DNA of 22,866 nt from Prochloron sp. SP5CPC1 (GTDB taxonomy: Bacteria > Cyanobacteriota > Cyanobacteriia > Cyanobacteriales > Prochloraceae). The stretch's first letter is position 1. Every line of letters begins with the position of its first letter. The stretch is taken from positions 1-22,866 of the forward strand of contig JACONB010000091.1 in NCBI GenBank assembly GCA_014323965.1. Reading direction: 5' to 3'. A model generated the notes under the pieces. The model had not been told where the DNA came from. It ran no database searches and saw nothing but the letters and a program-made list of their open reading frames with translations. Positions 7,327 through 16,005 of this stretch are shown one piece after another. The translations under genes and the position numbers were made by a program.

Positions 7327-8022
7327 ATGACTGCCAATAACCGATTTATAACCAATGAGCAAGGTCTAGTGAAGCCTTGGAGACCTTCCCAAGTCCAGGG
7401 AAAAGAGGGAATTTCCGCCAAACGAATATTTGATATTCTGTTTTCCTTATTTATTTTGATTTTCTTTGCCCCAGTCTATCTGGTGTTGGGTTACTTAATT
7501 GCCATCACCTCCCCTGGACCAGTTTTTTACATTCAGCAACGAGTGGGGAAAAATTATCAGCGCTTTGGGTGCATCAAGTTTAGAACTATGATGAGTAATG
7601 CCGACGAAATGTTGCAATCCATGATGGATATCTATCCAGAAATGCGTCAAGAGTTTGAAGAAAATTTTAAACTGAAAAAAGATCCGCGAGTGACTTGGAT
7701 AGGAAAGTTTTTACGTCTGACTAGTTTGGATGAATTTCCCCAGTTTTGGAATGTTTTAACCGGGGACATGAGTGTTGTGGGGCCTCGACCTTTAGTTCCA
7801 GAAGAGTTGTGTAAATACGGTCATCGTATCGATAAAGTGCTGACCATTCGACCGGGTATTACTGGTTTATGGCAAGTATCGGGACGGAATGACATCCCGT
7901 ATCCCAAGAGGATCAGGATGGATGTTTACTACGTCAATCATCACAACTGGTTGCTAGATTTGTGGTTGATTCTCAAAACCATGGTGGTGATTCTTTTTCC
8001 TCACAAAAATGGTGCTTACTAA
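7327..8022 (+). CDS. Initiating sugar-phosphate transferase (polyisoprenyl-phosphate, WcaJ/RfbP C-terminal type)
   Basis: The 231-residue membrane enzyme would load the first sugar phosphate onto undecaprenyl phosphate to start an exopolysaccharide or O-antigen repeat. It has the monotopic phosphoglycosyl transferase plan: a hydrophobic helix at about 34-61, then VFYIQQRVGK, KFRTM (84-88), the catalytic SLDE pair (D135/E136), FWNVLTGDMSVVGPRP (ending about 155) and RPGITGLWQVSGRN. It is the short form without the extra N-terminal membrane domain. GGAG lies 6 nt before the ATG. Its place beside gmd and fcl fits surface glycan assembly. The sugar it transfers cannot be read from the sequence. 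Confidence 0.9.
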   Translation: MTANNRFITNEQGLVKPWRPSQVQGKEGISAKRIFDILFSLFILIFFAPVYLVLGYLIAITSPGPVFYIQQRVGKNYQRFGCIKFRTMMSNADEMLQSMMDIYPEMRQEFEENFKLKKDPRVTWIGKFLRLTSLDEFPQFWNVLTGDMSVVGPRPLVPEELCKYGHRIDKVLTIRPGITGLWQVSGRNDIPYPKRIRMDVYYVNHHNWLLDLWLILKTMVVILFPHKNGAY

Positions 8023-8106
8023 TTTATAATGGGAAACTAAAGGTGGTAAGATGTAAATTAATCCAACAATAGCTTACTACCTGTCTCTACCTATTCCCTA
8101 TTCGTT

Positions 8107-9186
8107 ATGACACAATCTAAGATAGCTTTAATTACTGGTATTACTGGTCAAGATGGTTCCTATTTGAGCGAGTTTTTACTGGAAAAAGGCTATGTAGTTC
8201 ATGGTATTATTCGTCGTACTTCCACCTTTAATACTGACCGGATTGACCACCTTTACCAAGATCCTCACCATCCCGAAACCCGTTTATTTCTTCACTATGG
8301 GGACTTAACGGACGGTACTACCCTGCGACGGATTTTGGAGGAAGTCAAACCAATGGAAATTTACAATTTGGGTGCTCAATCCCACGTGCGGGTTAGTTTT
8401 GATGCCCCAGAATATACGGTGGATTCCGTCGGTATGGGTACCCTGCGGTTGCTGGAAGCCATTCGCGATTATCAAAAGCGCACCGGCATTGAAGTTCGCT
8501 TCTATCAAGCTGGTTCTTCGGAAATGTTTGGTAAGGTACTAGAAGTACCTCAAAAAATTACTACCCCTTTTTATCCTCGCAGTCCTTATGCTTGTGCAAA
8601 AGTTTATGCTCATTGGCAAACATTAAATTATCGAGAGTCCTATGGTATATTTGCCTGTAATGGTATTTTGTTTAATCATGAATCCCCTCGCAGAGGAGAG
8701 ACTTTTGTTACTAGGAAGATTACCCGGGCCATCGCCGCTATTGTGGCGGGGAAGCAGAATACATTATTTATGGCAAATTTAGATGCTAAAAGGGATTGGG
8801 GTTATGCACCAGATTATGTTAAGGCGATGTGGCTCATGCTCCAGCAAGAAGAGGCAGATGATTATTTGGTAGCCACGGGGGAAACTCACTCGGTGCGAGA
8901 ATTTTTGAATCTGGCTTTTGGTTATGTTAATTTGAAGTGGCAGGATTATGTTAAGTTTGACCTGCGTTATTTGCGTCCTGCTGAGGTGGATTTATTGATT
9001 GGGGATCCCACCAAGGCAAAGGAAAAACTGGGTTGGCAACCTTCCGTGACTTTTCCTGAGTTGGTAGAGTTAATGGTAGAAGCAGATTTGGCAGCTTTGG
9101 GGTTACCCTCTCCTAATGGTAAAAGGAGGGAAAAGGTAGCTAAAGATACTGCCTATATTCGTAATCTAACTAAAATTGTGGATTGA
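8107..9186 (+). CDS. gmd: GDP-mannose 4,6-dehydratase
   Basis: Gmd converts GDP-D-mannose to GDP-4-dehydro-6-deoxy-D-mannose, the first step to GDP-L-fucose. The 359-residue protein is an extended SDR with the NAD(P) loop GITGQDG (11-17), RRTSTFNTDRIDHLY, the catalytic Ser and Glu in GSSEMFG (about 136-142), and Tyr161/Lys165 in YACAK. LFNHESPRRGETFVTRKITR and RDWGYAPDYV are diagnostic of Gmd. The ATG at 8107 has no clear ribosome binding site. The stop lies 13 nt before the fcl start, so both enzymes of the pathway are probably made from one message. Confidence 0.95.
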   Translation: MTQSKIALITGITGQDGSYLSEFLLEKGYVVHGIIRRTSTFNTDRIDHLYQDPHHPETRLFLHYGDLTDGTTLRRILEEVKPMEIYNLGAQSHVRVSFDAPEYTVDSVGMGTLRLLEAIRDYQKRTGIEVRFYQAGSSEMFGKVLEVPQKITTPFYPRSPYACAKVYAHWQTLNYRESYGIFACNGILFNHESPRRGETFVTRKITRAIAAIVAGKQNTLFMANLDAKRDWGYAPDYVKAMWLMLQQEEADDYLVATGETHSVREFLNLAFGYVNLKWQDYVKFDLRYLRPAEVDLLIGDPTKAKEKLGWQPSVTFPELVELMVEADLAALGLPSPNGKRREKVAKDTAYIRNLTKIVD

Positions 9187-9199
9187 GGAGGGAAAAGGA

Positions 9200-10144
9200 A
9201 TGCTAGATCTGAGTAAGAAAACAATTCTCGTCACTGGTGGTGCTGGATTTTTGGGACGTCAAGTGGTACAACAACTCATGAAAGCAGGTGCTGAGGAGGA
9301 TAATATTCGGGTGGTGCGATCGCGAGATTGCGATTTACGCAGTTTCCATAATTGTACCAAAGCAGTTGCAGGGCAAAATATTGTCATTCACTTAGCTGCT
9401 CATGTGGGGGGTATAGGTTTAAATCGAGAGAAACCTGCTCAATTATTCTATGATAATTTGATGATGGGAGCACAATTAATTCACGCTGCTTATCAAAGTG
9501 GAGTGGAGAAATTTGTCTGTGTGGGTACTATTTGTGCTTATCCCAAGTTTACTCCCGTACCTTTTAAAGAGGAAGACCTTTGGAATGGTTATCCCGAGGA
9601 AACGAATGCTCCCTATGGTATTGCCAAAAAAGCTTTGTTGGTTCAACTGCAATCTTATCGTCAGGAATATGGGTTCAATGGGATTTATTTGCTCCCGGTT
9701 AATTTATACGGTCCGGAAGATAATTTTGACCCTAGCAGTTCTCATGTGATTCCTGCTTTAATTCGTAAGGTACATGAAGCACAGCAAAGAGGGGATAAGC
9801 AGTTATTTGTGTGGGGTGACGGAAGTCCCACTAGGGAGTTTCTTTACTCTACTGACGCTGCAAGGGGTATCGTTATGGGGACGCTGAAATATAATGACCC
9901 GGAACCTATTAATTTGGGCACTAATTACGAGATTTCGATTCGTGATTTGGTAGGATTGATTTGTGAATTAATGGAGTTTGAGGGGGAAATTGTCTGGGAA
10001 ACGGAACAACCAAATGGTCAACCTCGTCGCTGTTTGGATACTCGGAAAGCTAAGAAAAAGTTGGGTTTTGTTGCTAATATGTCGTTGAGGGAAGGATTGC
10101 AAAATACTATTGATTGGTATAGAAATGTGGGGTGTAGGATATAG
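9200..10144 (+). CDS. fcl: GDP-L-fucose synthase
   Basis: Fcl (WcaG) is the NADPH-dependent epimerase-reductase that completes GDP-L-fucose synthesis from the Gmd product. The 314-residue SDR protein has GGAGFLG (13-19), the AAHVGGIGLNREKP segment, GTICAYPKFTPVPFKE (about 109-124) and Tyr139/Lys143 in YGIAK. NLYGPEDNFDPSSSHVIPALIRK is typical of the family. I chose the ATG at 9200 because GAGGAGGG lies just upstream; an earlier GTG at 9176 would overlap gmd and adds residues not seen in the family. It closes the surface-glycan cluster. Confidence 0.95.
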   Translation: MLDLSKKTILVTGGAGFLGRQVVQQLMKAGAEEDNIRVVRSRDCDLRSFHNCTKAVAGQNIVIHLAAHVGGIGLNREKPAQLFYDNLMMGAQLIHAAYQSGVEKFVCVGTICAYPKFTPVPFKEEDLWNGYPEETNAPYGIAKKALLVQLQSYRQEYGFNGIYLLPVNLYGPEDNFDPSSSHVIPALIRKVHEAQQRGDKQLFVWGDGSPTREFLYSTDAARGIVMGTLKYNDPEPINLGTNYEISIRDLVGLICELMEFEGEIVWETEQPNGQPRRCLDTRKAKKKLGFVANMSLREGLQNTIDWYRNVGCRI

Positions 10145-10226
10145 GGTGCTACGCAGGTACCACATTGGTTGATGAGCAATGTTAAGTTCTTTAAAGAAAC
10201 CGCAGATTTTTGTGTTAGACTATTAT

Positions 10227-10232
10227 TATAAT
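10227..10232 (+). promoter_or_regulatory. Possible -10 box before the degenerate gene at 10267
   Basis: TATAAT lies in an AT-rich stretch 35 nt before an ATG at 10267. No -35 box stands at the proper distance, so this is tentative. Confidence 0.3.
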
Positions 10233-10266
10233 AGAATAGAATAGATATGATGGATTATTTTTAGAT

Positions 10267-10500
10267 ATGGAACCAATTATTACAGAAATTGTCGGTGGAG
10301 TTGGGGAAACGGTTTACAAAAGGAGCGATCGCTAAAATAGGTGCACTCTGTCAGTTTATTGTAACTCGATTACAAGGAAAACCCACAATAAAAGAGGTTT
10401 ACCTAGCAATGTTTGATTCGGATGAGTTTTGTGATACTATAGAAAAGATGGTCTCGGTAATTAATACTGGTCAACTACAAAATAATACTACTTACCCTAC
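10267..10500 (+). pseudogene. Degenerate small gene of unknown function
   Basis: From the ATG at 10267 the frame reads MEPIITEIVGGVGETVYK and then stops within a HIP1 site. A different frame continues over the same place with FTKGAIAKIGALCQFIVTRLQGKPTIKEV and onward to VSVINTGQL. Together they look like one protein with a frameshift near 10310. After about 10490 the sequence turns into intergenic repeat, so the 3' part is lost. I do not recognise the family with certainty. Confidence 0.45.
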
Positions 10501-10534
10501 ACCCCACACCCGAGGGATCGCTCATTCCGAATAT

Positions 10535-10566
10535 TCTCTCTGCGACTCTGCGACTCTGCGTGAAAC
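10535..10566 (+). repeat. CTCTGCG tandem repeat
   Basis: CTCTGCG occurs three times in a row, separated by single bases, and ends in TGAAAC. The same unit is found at 22028-22057, also ending in TGAAAC, and as a diverged form at 13727-13754. All three lie between genes. Confidence 0.7.
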
Positions 10567-10624
10567 ACTACTCAATGGGAGAGCGGGAAAACCCCGCCCC
10601 TATTCCAACACACCAAAACCATCC

Positions 10625-12161
10625 CTACTGAACATTAAAGAAGATGGTACCATGACTGATACCATTTTCCCTACCTTGGCTGACAAAAGTCAACTGATTA
10701 AGATGATTGAATAGGGGTTGAGCGACAAACTCTAGTATTTGGAGTGGGGGAAACTTTTGCTCAAAAGTGGAGTTCCCTTTCTGCCAGTCAATGTATAAAT
10801 AACCATCGTTTTCTGTAGGTAAGGAAGCGATGGCATTCTGAAAGTTTTCCTGGGAAAGTAAAGAATTATCTTCTCCATTTAATACATTAGCAAGTGCTCC
10901 CAGGTTGTTGCTAAAAATCTCGTAGTTACCCTCCCGAACATGGACACCTTTAATTTTCGTATCCAACCGGATTTCTTGCTCTTCTAGGGCAGCTTGAACT
11001 TGGGTCCAGATTTAATTCGTGGGTGTCCGCATTAGGAAATAAAGAGAGAGCATATTCTCCTTCAACCCAACTAAAGATATCCCGGGGGAAGTCCAGAGCA
11101 AAAGGTTTAGCTAAGTTAGTTAAAGAGCGATTTACTAACTGGGAGAGGGGACTTGCAGGAGCTAAACCAGTTTGAAATTGCTCCCAGAGTCCATTTAAAT
11201 CCGTGCCAGCAAGTGTTAAAATACTATCTGAGGGGACATATTGTAATGCTTTTACCGGTTCAACTAAAGCAGGAGGTAGGTTTTCCGGGTCAGTCACCCC
11301 AATCAAAGCAGTTTCTGCGGTTAAACCTTGGGATTTTAAATCCAGGGCTAAGGTCAACATTTGTTGTGTTTCAGGGGTTTCCGGGACTTCTGTGGAAGTG
11401 CTCCAAGCACTGAAATAGGGTAAATTGAAGAAAGCAATTCCCACTCTCGCCTCTTCTATGGCGCTTAATGCTTCCTGATAGTAGGGAGCACTTTTCAAAT
11501 TCAAATCCGGTACCTGGACGTTATTAATAGCACTTCGCAGTACCTTAGGGTGGTTGGCTAAAAGGACGTAATTCCCCACTACTCCACTGGTGAAAGTGGT
11601 ATTTTCGGGGGTTTCCGTACCTTTATAAATCAGGTTCACCCCCTTATAGGTTTCAAATACTAAATCGGAGGTTCCGGCGATCGCTTGTCGGGAAAAGGAG
11701 AGTTGGAGAAATTCCTTCGCCAATTCTGGATCTTTGGCTTCCAACACCAACAAATATCCCGGTTGAACACCATTGTCAGGCTGACGATCAAAGTCTAGGG
11801 AAGTGACAGCCAGGGTTATTTCTGAACCCAACCACGGTTGAATATCTTTCCCATAATCTAATCCAGTGGAAGCGAGAAGGGTTTTTTTCACCTGGTTTAG
11901 TTCCCTATGTAGCCGCCTCCTTTTTCCTATAGGGGTTTTCAGCTGTTGCAACACTTCCAATCGATCTGGGTTTACCAGCAGAGATACCATCATAGCAGCT
12001 TGTCTGGGGACAAACATTGCTGCTGCGGATTCTGAGCTGGTATTATTGCCAAGTAAAAAGAGAGGGCTTTGTTGTAAGATCCAGTAAAGTCCCCCCGCAG
12101 CAGTGGAAACCAGGAGGATTGCAGTGAGAATGATGGAAATGAAAACAAGACGAACCTTCAT
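10625..12161 (-). pseudogene. DUF3352-type exported protein, frameshifted near its C-terminus
   Basis: A cyanobacterial DUF3352-like protein of unknown function. It has an N-terminal membrane segment or signal peptide (LVFISIILTAILLVSTAAGGLYW), then the AMFVPRQAAMMVSLLVNPD and LDYGKDIQPWLGSEITLAVT segments typical of the family. After NADTHELN the frame turns into unrelated residues and ends at 10950. In the next frame the sequence goes on as IWTQVQAALEEQEIRLDTKIKGVHV and runs to 10625. The break lies at about 11010-11016 and looks like a small indel. Without the shift the protein would be about 510 residues. It diverges from the rhodanese gene with only 25 nt between the starts. A sequencing error cannot be excluded here. 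Confidence 0.75.
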
Positions 12162-12186
12162 GAAGTATTCCCTTCGTTGTTAACCC

Positions 12187-12528
12187 ATGTCAAATAGATT
12201 TAATATTACTGTAGAAGAATTAGCCACTTATCTCCATGATCCACCTACGGGAGTGCAGTTAATCGATGTGCGGGAACCAGAAGAGGTGGCTATCGCTTCC
12301 TTGCCAGGTTTTGCTATCTTACCTTTGAGTCAATTTGCAAAATGGTCCTCCCAAATCGAAACTCGCTTCGATCCAAAGGCTGAAACCCTTGTTCTCTGTC
12401 ATCATGGTACCCGTTCGGCTCAAATGTGTCAATGGTTACTGAATATGGGTTTTACCCATGTTAGAAACATTGAAGGGGGCATTGACGCTTATTCCCTGCT
12501 CATAGACTCTAGTATCCCTCGATATTAG
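12187..12528 (+). CDS. Single-domain rhodanese-like protein
   Basis: The 113-residue protein is a single rhodanese domain, a fold that carries sulfur as a persulfide on its active-site cysteine. It shows LIDVREPEEVAIASLPG (about 25-41) and the active-site loop CHHGTRSAQM with Cys71, followed by the VRNIEGGIDAYS end typical of small rhodaneses. The physiological sulfur donor and acceptor are unknown. It lies 101 nt upstream of hrcA on the same strand, with a likely hrcA promoter between them. It diverges from the DUF3352 gene. Confidence 0.9.
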   Translation: MSNRFNITVEELATYLHDPPTGVQLIDVREPEEVAIASLPGFAILPLSQFAKWSSQIETRFDPKAETLVLCHHGTRSAQMCQWLLNMGFTHVRNIEGGIDAYSLLIDSSIPRY

Positions 12529-12589
12529 GTGTGGGGGGATGGCCAGATGGGAGGATATTGTAACTATACTAGCGCCAACTTATATATAT

Positions 12590-12595
12590 TATAAT
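12590..12595 (+). promoter_or_regulatory. Possible -10 box of hrcA
   Basis: TATAAT lies in an AT-rich run 34 nt before the hrcA ATG. No convincing -35 is present. I found no CIRCE-like inverted repeat (TTAGCACTC spaced to GAGTGCTAA) nearby, so autoregulation by HrcA is not supported. Confidence 0.4.
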
Positions 12596-12629
12596 AAATG
12601 GATAATTGCAGTAAGTCCGCTCCCTTCCC

Positions 12630-13703
12630 ATGAATCTACAATTTCTGAGCGATCGCCAACAAAATATTCTCCGGGCAACTATCCAACACTATATTGCCAC
12701 GGCAGAACCAGTGGGATCGAAAACTTTATCCCAGGAATATGATTTCAATGTGAGCGCTGCCACCATTAGGAATATCATGGGGAGACTGGAAAAATCTGGC
12801 TTCCTATATCAACCCCACACCTCTGCGGGAAGAATACCTTCCGATTCTGGTTACCGGATTTATGTGGATCGTCTCATTACCCCAGACGAAAGATGGGGAA
12901 AAAAGCTGGCTCAGTCTCTCAACCAGCAACTGCTGGACAAAGGATGGAGTTTGGAGGATTTATTGAGCAGAGCAGTAAAAATTTTGGCAACTCTGAGCGG
13001 TTATATTGCTCTTATTACTCTTCCCTCTCCCAGGAACCAACTGCGACACCTTCAACTGGTTTTAGTCAACTCCCAACAGGTAATGCTGATTGTTGTCACA
13101 GATGGTTATCAAACCCAATCCATTTTAATGGATCTACCCCAATTTATTTGGGAAGAGGATTTAGATAGGGGCGTAGTGGAAGTACAGTTACAAGTTATTT
13201 CTAATTTTTTAAATCGTAAGCTGAAAGGTTACTCCATCTCCGAATTAGCTAAACTAGATTGGAGTGAATTAGACCAATTTTGTCAATCTTATGGCAATTT
13301 CTTGAATAATCTCTTGCTAGAATTGAGTCATCGCTTGCAATCTTCAACCCCCACCCCGATTATGATTCGTGGTATTGCCGAAGTGTTGCGACAACCGGAA
13401 TTTTACCAATTAGAACAGGTACAGGTATTACTTCATCTCTTAGAAGAGGAAAGAGACAAACTGGGATCTGATATCTTTGCTATTTGGTCCAAGAAACAAT
13501 CAAAATCAGGAGTAACTATTAGAATTGGAGCTGAAAATACCCTGGAACCAATGCGTACCTGTACATTAATTTTAGCTAATTATTACCAGGATAACATACC
13601 TGTAGGCAGTGTAGGTGTTATTGGTCCCACCCGGATGATTTACAAAAATGCCATCGCCCTAGTAGAATCTACGGCTGAATACATTTCTGATACTTTATCA
13701 TAA
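12630..13703 (+). CDS. hrcA: HrcA heat-inducible transcription repressor
   Basis: HrcA represses chaperone genes such as groESL by binding the CIRCE operator and is controlled by GroEL in known systems. The 357-residue protein has the N-terminal winged helix (LSDRQQNILRATIQHYIATAEPVGSKTL and ATIRNIMGRLEKSGFL), followed by the diagnostic PHTSAGRIPSDSGYRIYVD. The C-terminal domain ends in VGVIGPTRMIYKNAIALVE, also typical. The start ATG at 12630 has only a weak ribosome binding site. The gene is complete. Targets are outside this window. Confidence 0.95.
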   Translation: MNLQFLSDRQQNILRATIQHYIATAEPVGSKTLSQEYDFNVSAATIRNIMGRLEKSGFLYQPHTSAGRIPSDSGYRIYVDRLITPDERWGKKLAQSLNQQLLDKGWSLEDLLSRAVKILATLSGYIALITLPSPRNQLRHLQLVLVNSQQVMLIVVTDGYQTQSILMDLPQFIWEEDLDRGVVEVQLQVISNFLNRKLKGYSISELAKLDWSELDQFCQSYGNFLNNLLLELSHRLQSSTPTPIMIRGIAEVLRQPEFYQLEQVQVLLHLLEEERDKLGSDIFAIWSKKQSKSGVTIRIGAENTLEPMRTCTLILANYYQDNIPVGSVGVIGPTRMIYKNAIALVESTAEYISDTLS

Positions 13704-13726
13704 GCAAACTTTCTCTCTTATCTTTA

Positions 13727-13754
13727 CTCTGCGTCCTCTGTGTCTCTGCGGTTT
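13727..13754 (+). repeat. Diverged CTCTGCG repeat after hrcA
   Basis: CTCTGCG, CTCTGTG and CTCTGCG follow one another, a diverged version of the repeats at 10535 and 22028. Confidence 0.5.
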
Positions 13755-13766
13755 AATCCTATGGAC

Positions 13767-13786
13767 GGGCGCACAGCCCTGCGCCC
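13767..13786. repeat. Perfect 7-bp hairpin downstream of hrcA
   Basis: GGGCGCA (13767-13773) pairs with TGCGCCC (13780-13786) around a 6-nt loop. There is no T run, so it resembles a dispersed cyanobacterial palindrome more than a classical terminator, although it lies between two convergent genes. Confidence 0.5.
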
Positions 13787-13813
13787 TTACAATTGTTGAT
13801 GTAGTGGTTACTG

Positions 13814-14317
13814 TTAAACTTCAGTAGTAGGACGAGGAAGTTCTTCTTGCTCCAGCTTATCCTTAACTTCGATACAAGTTCTCATGGCTTGGGCAGGTTC
13901 CAGGGAAAGTCGTCGATATAAACCCGCCACACATTCGGAGAAACGCTGGGGTAAAAGACTGCGACGACAGTATTCCATAGCTAAATTCCCATTCACACCT
14001 CGAATATCGCGGTCAATTTTTTCTACGCAACGCCCTAATTCTTCGGGGCGACGCACCTGGAAACAAGCAGAGAGAGCATTGACGGCCACTACAGACGTAG
14101 CTTCGTTAATTCTAGCCACGCACTGAGATAAATCTTCCGGTTCGATAGCCATTGCACAAGCTTGCGCTGCTGCTGTTGCTCCGATACCCCTGTCTTGCAA
14201 TTCCACAGCACAAATATCAAACTCATTTAATCTTCCGGCAGAAACTGGGGTAGTAGAGATTATTCCTGTTAAGGCGATCGCAGTCAAACTAATTGTTCTG
14301 GTAACAAAATCATTCAT
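13814..14317 (-). CDS. Secreted protein with four cysteine repeats, unknown function
   Basis: The 167-residue protein has a signal peptide (hydrophobic about 8-22, probable cut after PVSA at 27). The mature part contains eight cysteines at 36, 54, 66, 85, 97, 117, 129 and 148. They alternate in spacing, with 18 to 20 residues and then exactly 12, giving a unit of about 31 residues repeated nearly four times with weak sequence likeness (PEDLSQC, PEELGRC). I infer small disulfide-linked helical repeats in the periplasm or outside. I do not recognise a named family. The ATG at 14317 is chosen because it begins 1 nt after the moeB stop and is followed directly by the signal peptide. This suggests translation coupled to moeB. 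Confidence 0.8.
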   Translation of the reverse strand: MNDFVTRTISLTAIALTGIISTTPVSAGRLNEFDICAVELQDRGIGATAAAQACAMAIEPEDLSQCVARINEATSVVAVNALSACFQVRRPEELGRCVEKIDRDIRGVNGNLAMEYCRRSLLPQRFSECVAGLYRRLSLEPAQAMRTCIEVKDKLEQEELPRPTTEV

Positions 14318-14318
14318 G

Positions 14319-15479
14319 TTAATATTGTGGTATAGTATTATCAATTTCCTGACTCCAAGCTGCAATACCCCCTTTCACATTGGTTCCCTCAATCCCAGCT
14401 TCTTTCAGGATAGCTAATGCTTTCGCGGAGCGCCCCCCTAGTTTGCAATGGACAATCAAAGAATGACCATTTACCAGTTGTTTCACTTTGTCAATAGCGG
14501 AACCATCTTCAAGATCTGGTAAAGGTACCAGCACGGAATTGGGTATTTTAGCAATCTCATACTCATTGGGGTTGCGCACATCTAACAGGACAAAATCATC
14601 CCCACCTTTGTCCATGAGTTCCTTCAACTCCTGTACTGTCATTTCCGGAATTGTCATTTCTGTTGTGTTAGCTTGGGGAATACCACAGAATTGTTCATAA
14701 TCGATTAACTTCTCAATTACCGGGCGAGCAGGGTTGGGACGCAGTTTCAACTCTCGGAACTTCATGTCCATGGCATTATAAAGTAACAACCGTCCACTGA
14801 GAGTAGTTGTGGCACCGAGAATTATTTTAATAGCTTCCGTTGCTTGAATCGTACCAATAATACCACACAGCACTCCCAAAACCCCTCCTTCAGCGCAGGA
14901 AGGAACCATTCCCGGAGGTGGAGGTTCGGAGAATAAGTCTCGGTAATTTGGTCCTCCTTGGTAATTAAAGACTGTCGCTTGTCCTTCAAAGCGGAGAATA
15001 GAACCGTAAACATTGGGTTTGTCTAGCAAAACGCAAGCGTCGTTAGTGAGATAGCGGGTGGGGAAATTATCCGTTCCATCCACAATAACATCGTAGGGTG
15101 CCATAATTTCTAAGGCATTCTCCGAACTAATCCTAGTTTCGTACAAGTCTACCTGACAAGCGGGATTTATCTCCAAAATACGGCTCTTAGCGGATTGTAT
15201 TTTCGGTTTCCCAACCCAGGAAGTACCGTGGATAATTTGCCGTTGGAGGTTGGAACTATCCACTATATCGAAGTCCACAATGCCGATTCTGCCTATTCCC
15301 GCTGCTGCTAAGTATAACAGTAGAGGGGAACCCAGTCCTCCCGTACCAATACAGAGGACACTAGCAGCTTTGAGAAGTTTTTGTCCTTTTACTCCCACCT
15401 CTGGTAAGATGATATGACGAGAATACCGTTCGTAATCGTCTTTACTGAGTTCGATTTCATTCAAATTGGGATTGAGCAT
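14319..15479 (-). CDS. moeB: MoeB/ThiF-type adenylyltransferase with C-terminal rhodanese domain
   Basis: The 386-residue E1-like enzyme would adenylate the C-terminus of a small sulfur carrier (MoaD or ThiS), and its rhodanese domain would provide sulfur, as in MoeZ/MOCS3-type proteins. The ThiF domain has CIGTGGLGSP (43-52), NLQRQ (77-81), VDGTDNFPTRYL (133-144) and Cys195 in PSCAEGGVLG. The rhodanese domain begins near LLDVRNPNEYE (298-308), with its active Cys345 in HCKLGGRSA. The CxxC zinc pairs of E. coli MoeB are absent, so it would lack that zinc site. The stop is 1 nt from the next gene. Molybdopterin versus thiamine or another pathway cannot be decided from this window. Confidence 0.9.
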   Translation of the reverse strand: MLNPNLNEIELSKDDYERYSRHIILPEVGVKGQKLLKAASVLCIGTGGLGSPLLLYLAAAGIGRIGIVDFDIVDSSNLQRQIIHGTSWVGKPKIQSAKSRILEINPACQVDLYETRISSENALEIMAPYDVIVDGTDNFPTRYLTNDACVLLDKPNVYGSILRFEGQATVFNYQGGPNYRDLFSEPPPPGMVPSCAEGGVLGVLCGIIGTIQATEAIKIILGATTTLSGRLLLYNAMDMKFRELKLRPNPARPVIEKLIDYEQFCGIPQANTTEMTIPEMTVQELKELMDKGGDDFVLLDVRNPNEYEIAKIPNSVLVPLPDLEDGSAIDKVKQLVNGHSLIVHCKLGGRSAKALAILKEAGIEGTNVKGGIAAWSQEIDNTIPQY

Positions 15480-15550
15480 AGTAGTGGGTGGGTGGTTATT
15501 GAGTTTGATTGTAGCATATGAGGGAAAGGTGTTTCGCGCAAAGGACGCAG

Positions 15551-15585
15551 GAATAGGCGATCGCTTCCGCAGTTGAGGAATTTAG
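15551..15585. repeat. 35-bp HIP1-centred repeat, copy 1 of 3
   Basis: The unit begins GAATAGGCGATCGC and ends GTTGAGGAATTTAG. Copies lie at 15551-15585, 15825-15859 and 15954-15988 in the same orientation, with only a few differences. Confidence 0.85.
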
Positions 15586-15726
15586 CCTAATTCCAGGGTA
15601 TGAGTTACTTTACAGTTTAGGATATTTCTTAAAGGTTTTTCTAGAAGTGTGCAAAGAAAAAGGCATTAGTCCAAGAATAGGATACCTCGCTGCCTCGTCC
15701 GCTCATGAATTGCGGGCTATGGTATT

Positions 15727-15756
15727 AAACCCCCACAGGGTTTGAATTACTTCTCT
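15727..15756. repeat. 30-bp repeat with small hairpin, copy 1 of 2
   Basis: AAACCC and GGGTTT form a short hairpin, followed by TGAATTACTTCTCT. The second copy is at 15921-15950 with a few changes. In the second case it directly precedes the 35-bp repeat. Confidence 0.75.
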
Positions 15757-15824
15757 ACTATAAAGGCAAAGTGCTGTCTTAGGAAGTCATGGATAAAGCG
15801 ATAACTACCTCCTACTCGTTGCAA

Positions 15825-15859
15825 GAATAGGCGATCGCATCCGCAGTTGAGGAATTTAG
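15825..15859. repeat. 35-bp HIP1-centred repeat, copy 2 of 3
   Basis: Same unit as 15551-15585, 274 bp further on; it differs by one base in the middle (GCATCCGC instead of GCTTCCGC). Confidence 0.85.
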
Positions 15860-15920
15860 TCCGTAGGGTGGGCATTGCCCACCAATCCCAGATCCCCCGG
15901 TAATGAATTCTATCTTAATT

Positions 15921-15950
15921 AAACCTACAGGGTTTGAATTACTTTTCTCT
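15921..15950. repeat. 30-bp repeat with small hairpin, copy 2 of 2
   Basis: Second copy of the unit at 15727-15756. It lies 3 bp before copy 3 of the 35-bp repeat. Confidence 0.75.
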
Positions 15951-15953
15951 CAG

Positions 15954-15988
15954 GAATAGGCGATCGCTTCTGTAGTTGAGGAATTTAG
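15954..15988. repeat. 35-bp HIP1-centred repeat, copy 3 of 3
   Basis: Same unit as 15551-15585 with TTCTGTAG in place of TTCCGCAG. Confidence 0.85.
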
Positions 15989-16005
15989 TTTAGGAATACG
16001 ATTAT

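Noticed and set aside
10501..10714. Extension of the plus-strand frame from 10289 to 10714
   Set aside because: After about 10490 it runs through intergenic repeat and then antisense through the end of the DUF3352 gene; only the first part may be gene-derived.
11153..12087. Plus-strand frames opposite DUF3352
   Set aside because: They are shadows of the conserved minus-strand frame.
12529..12629. CIRCE operator in front of hrcA
   Set aside because: No TTAGCACTC/GAGTGCTAA-like inverted repeat is present.
15551..15988. CRISPR array
   Set aside because: Only three copies at uneven distances (274 and 129 bp), and no cas genes.
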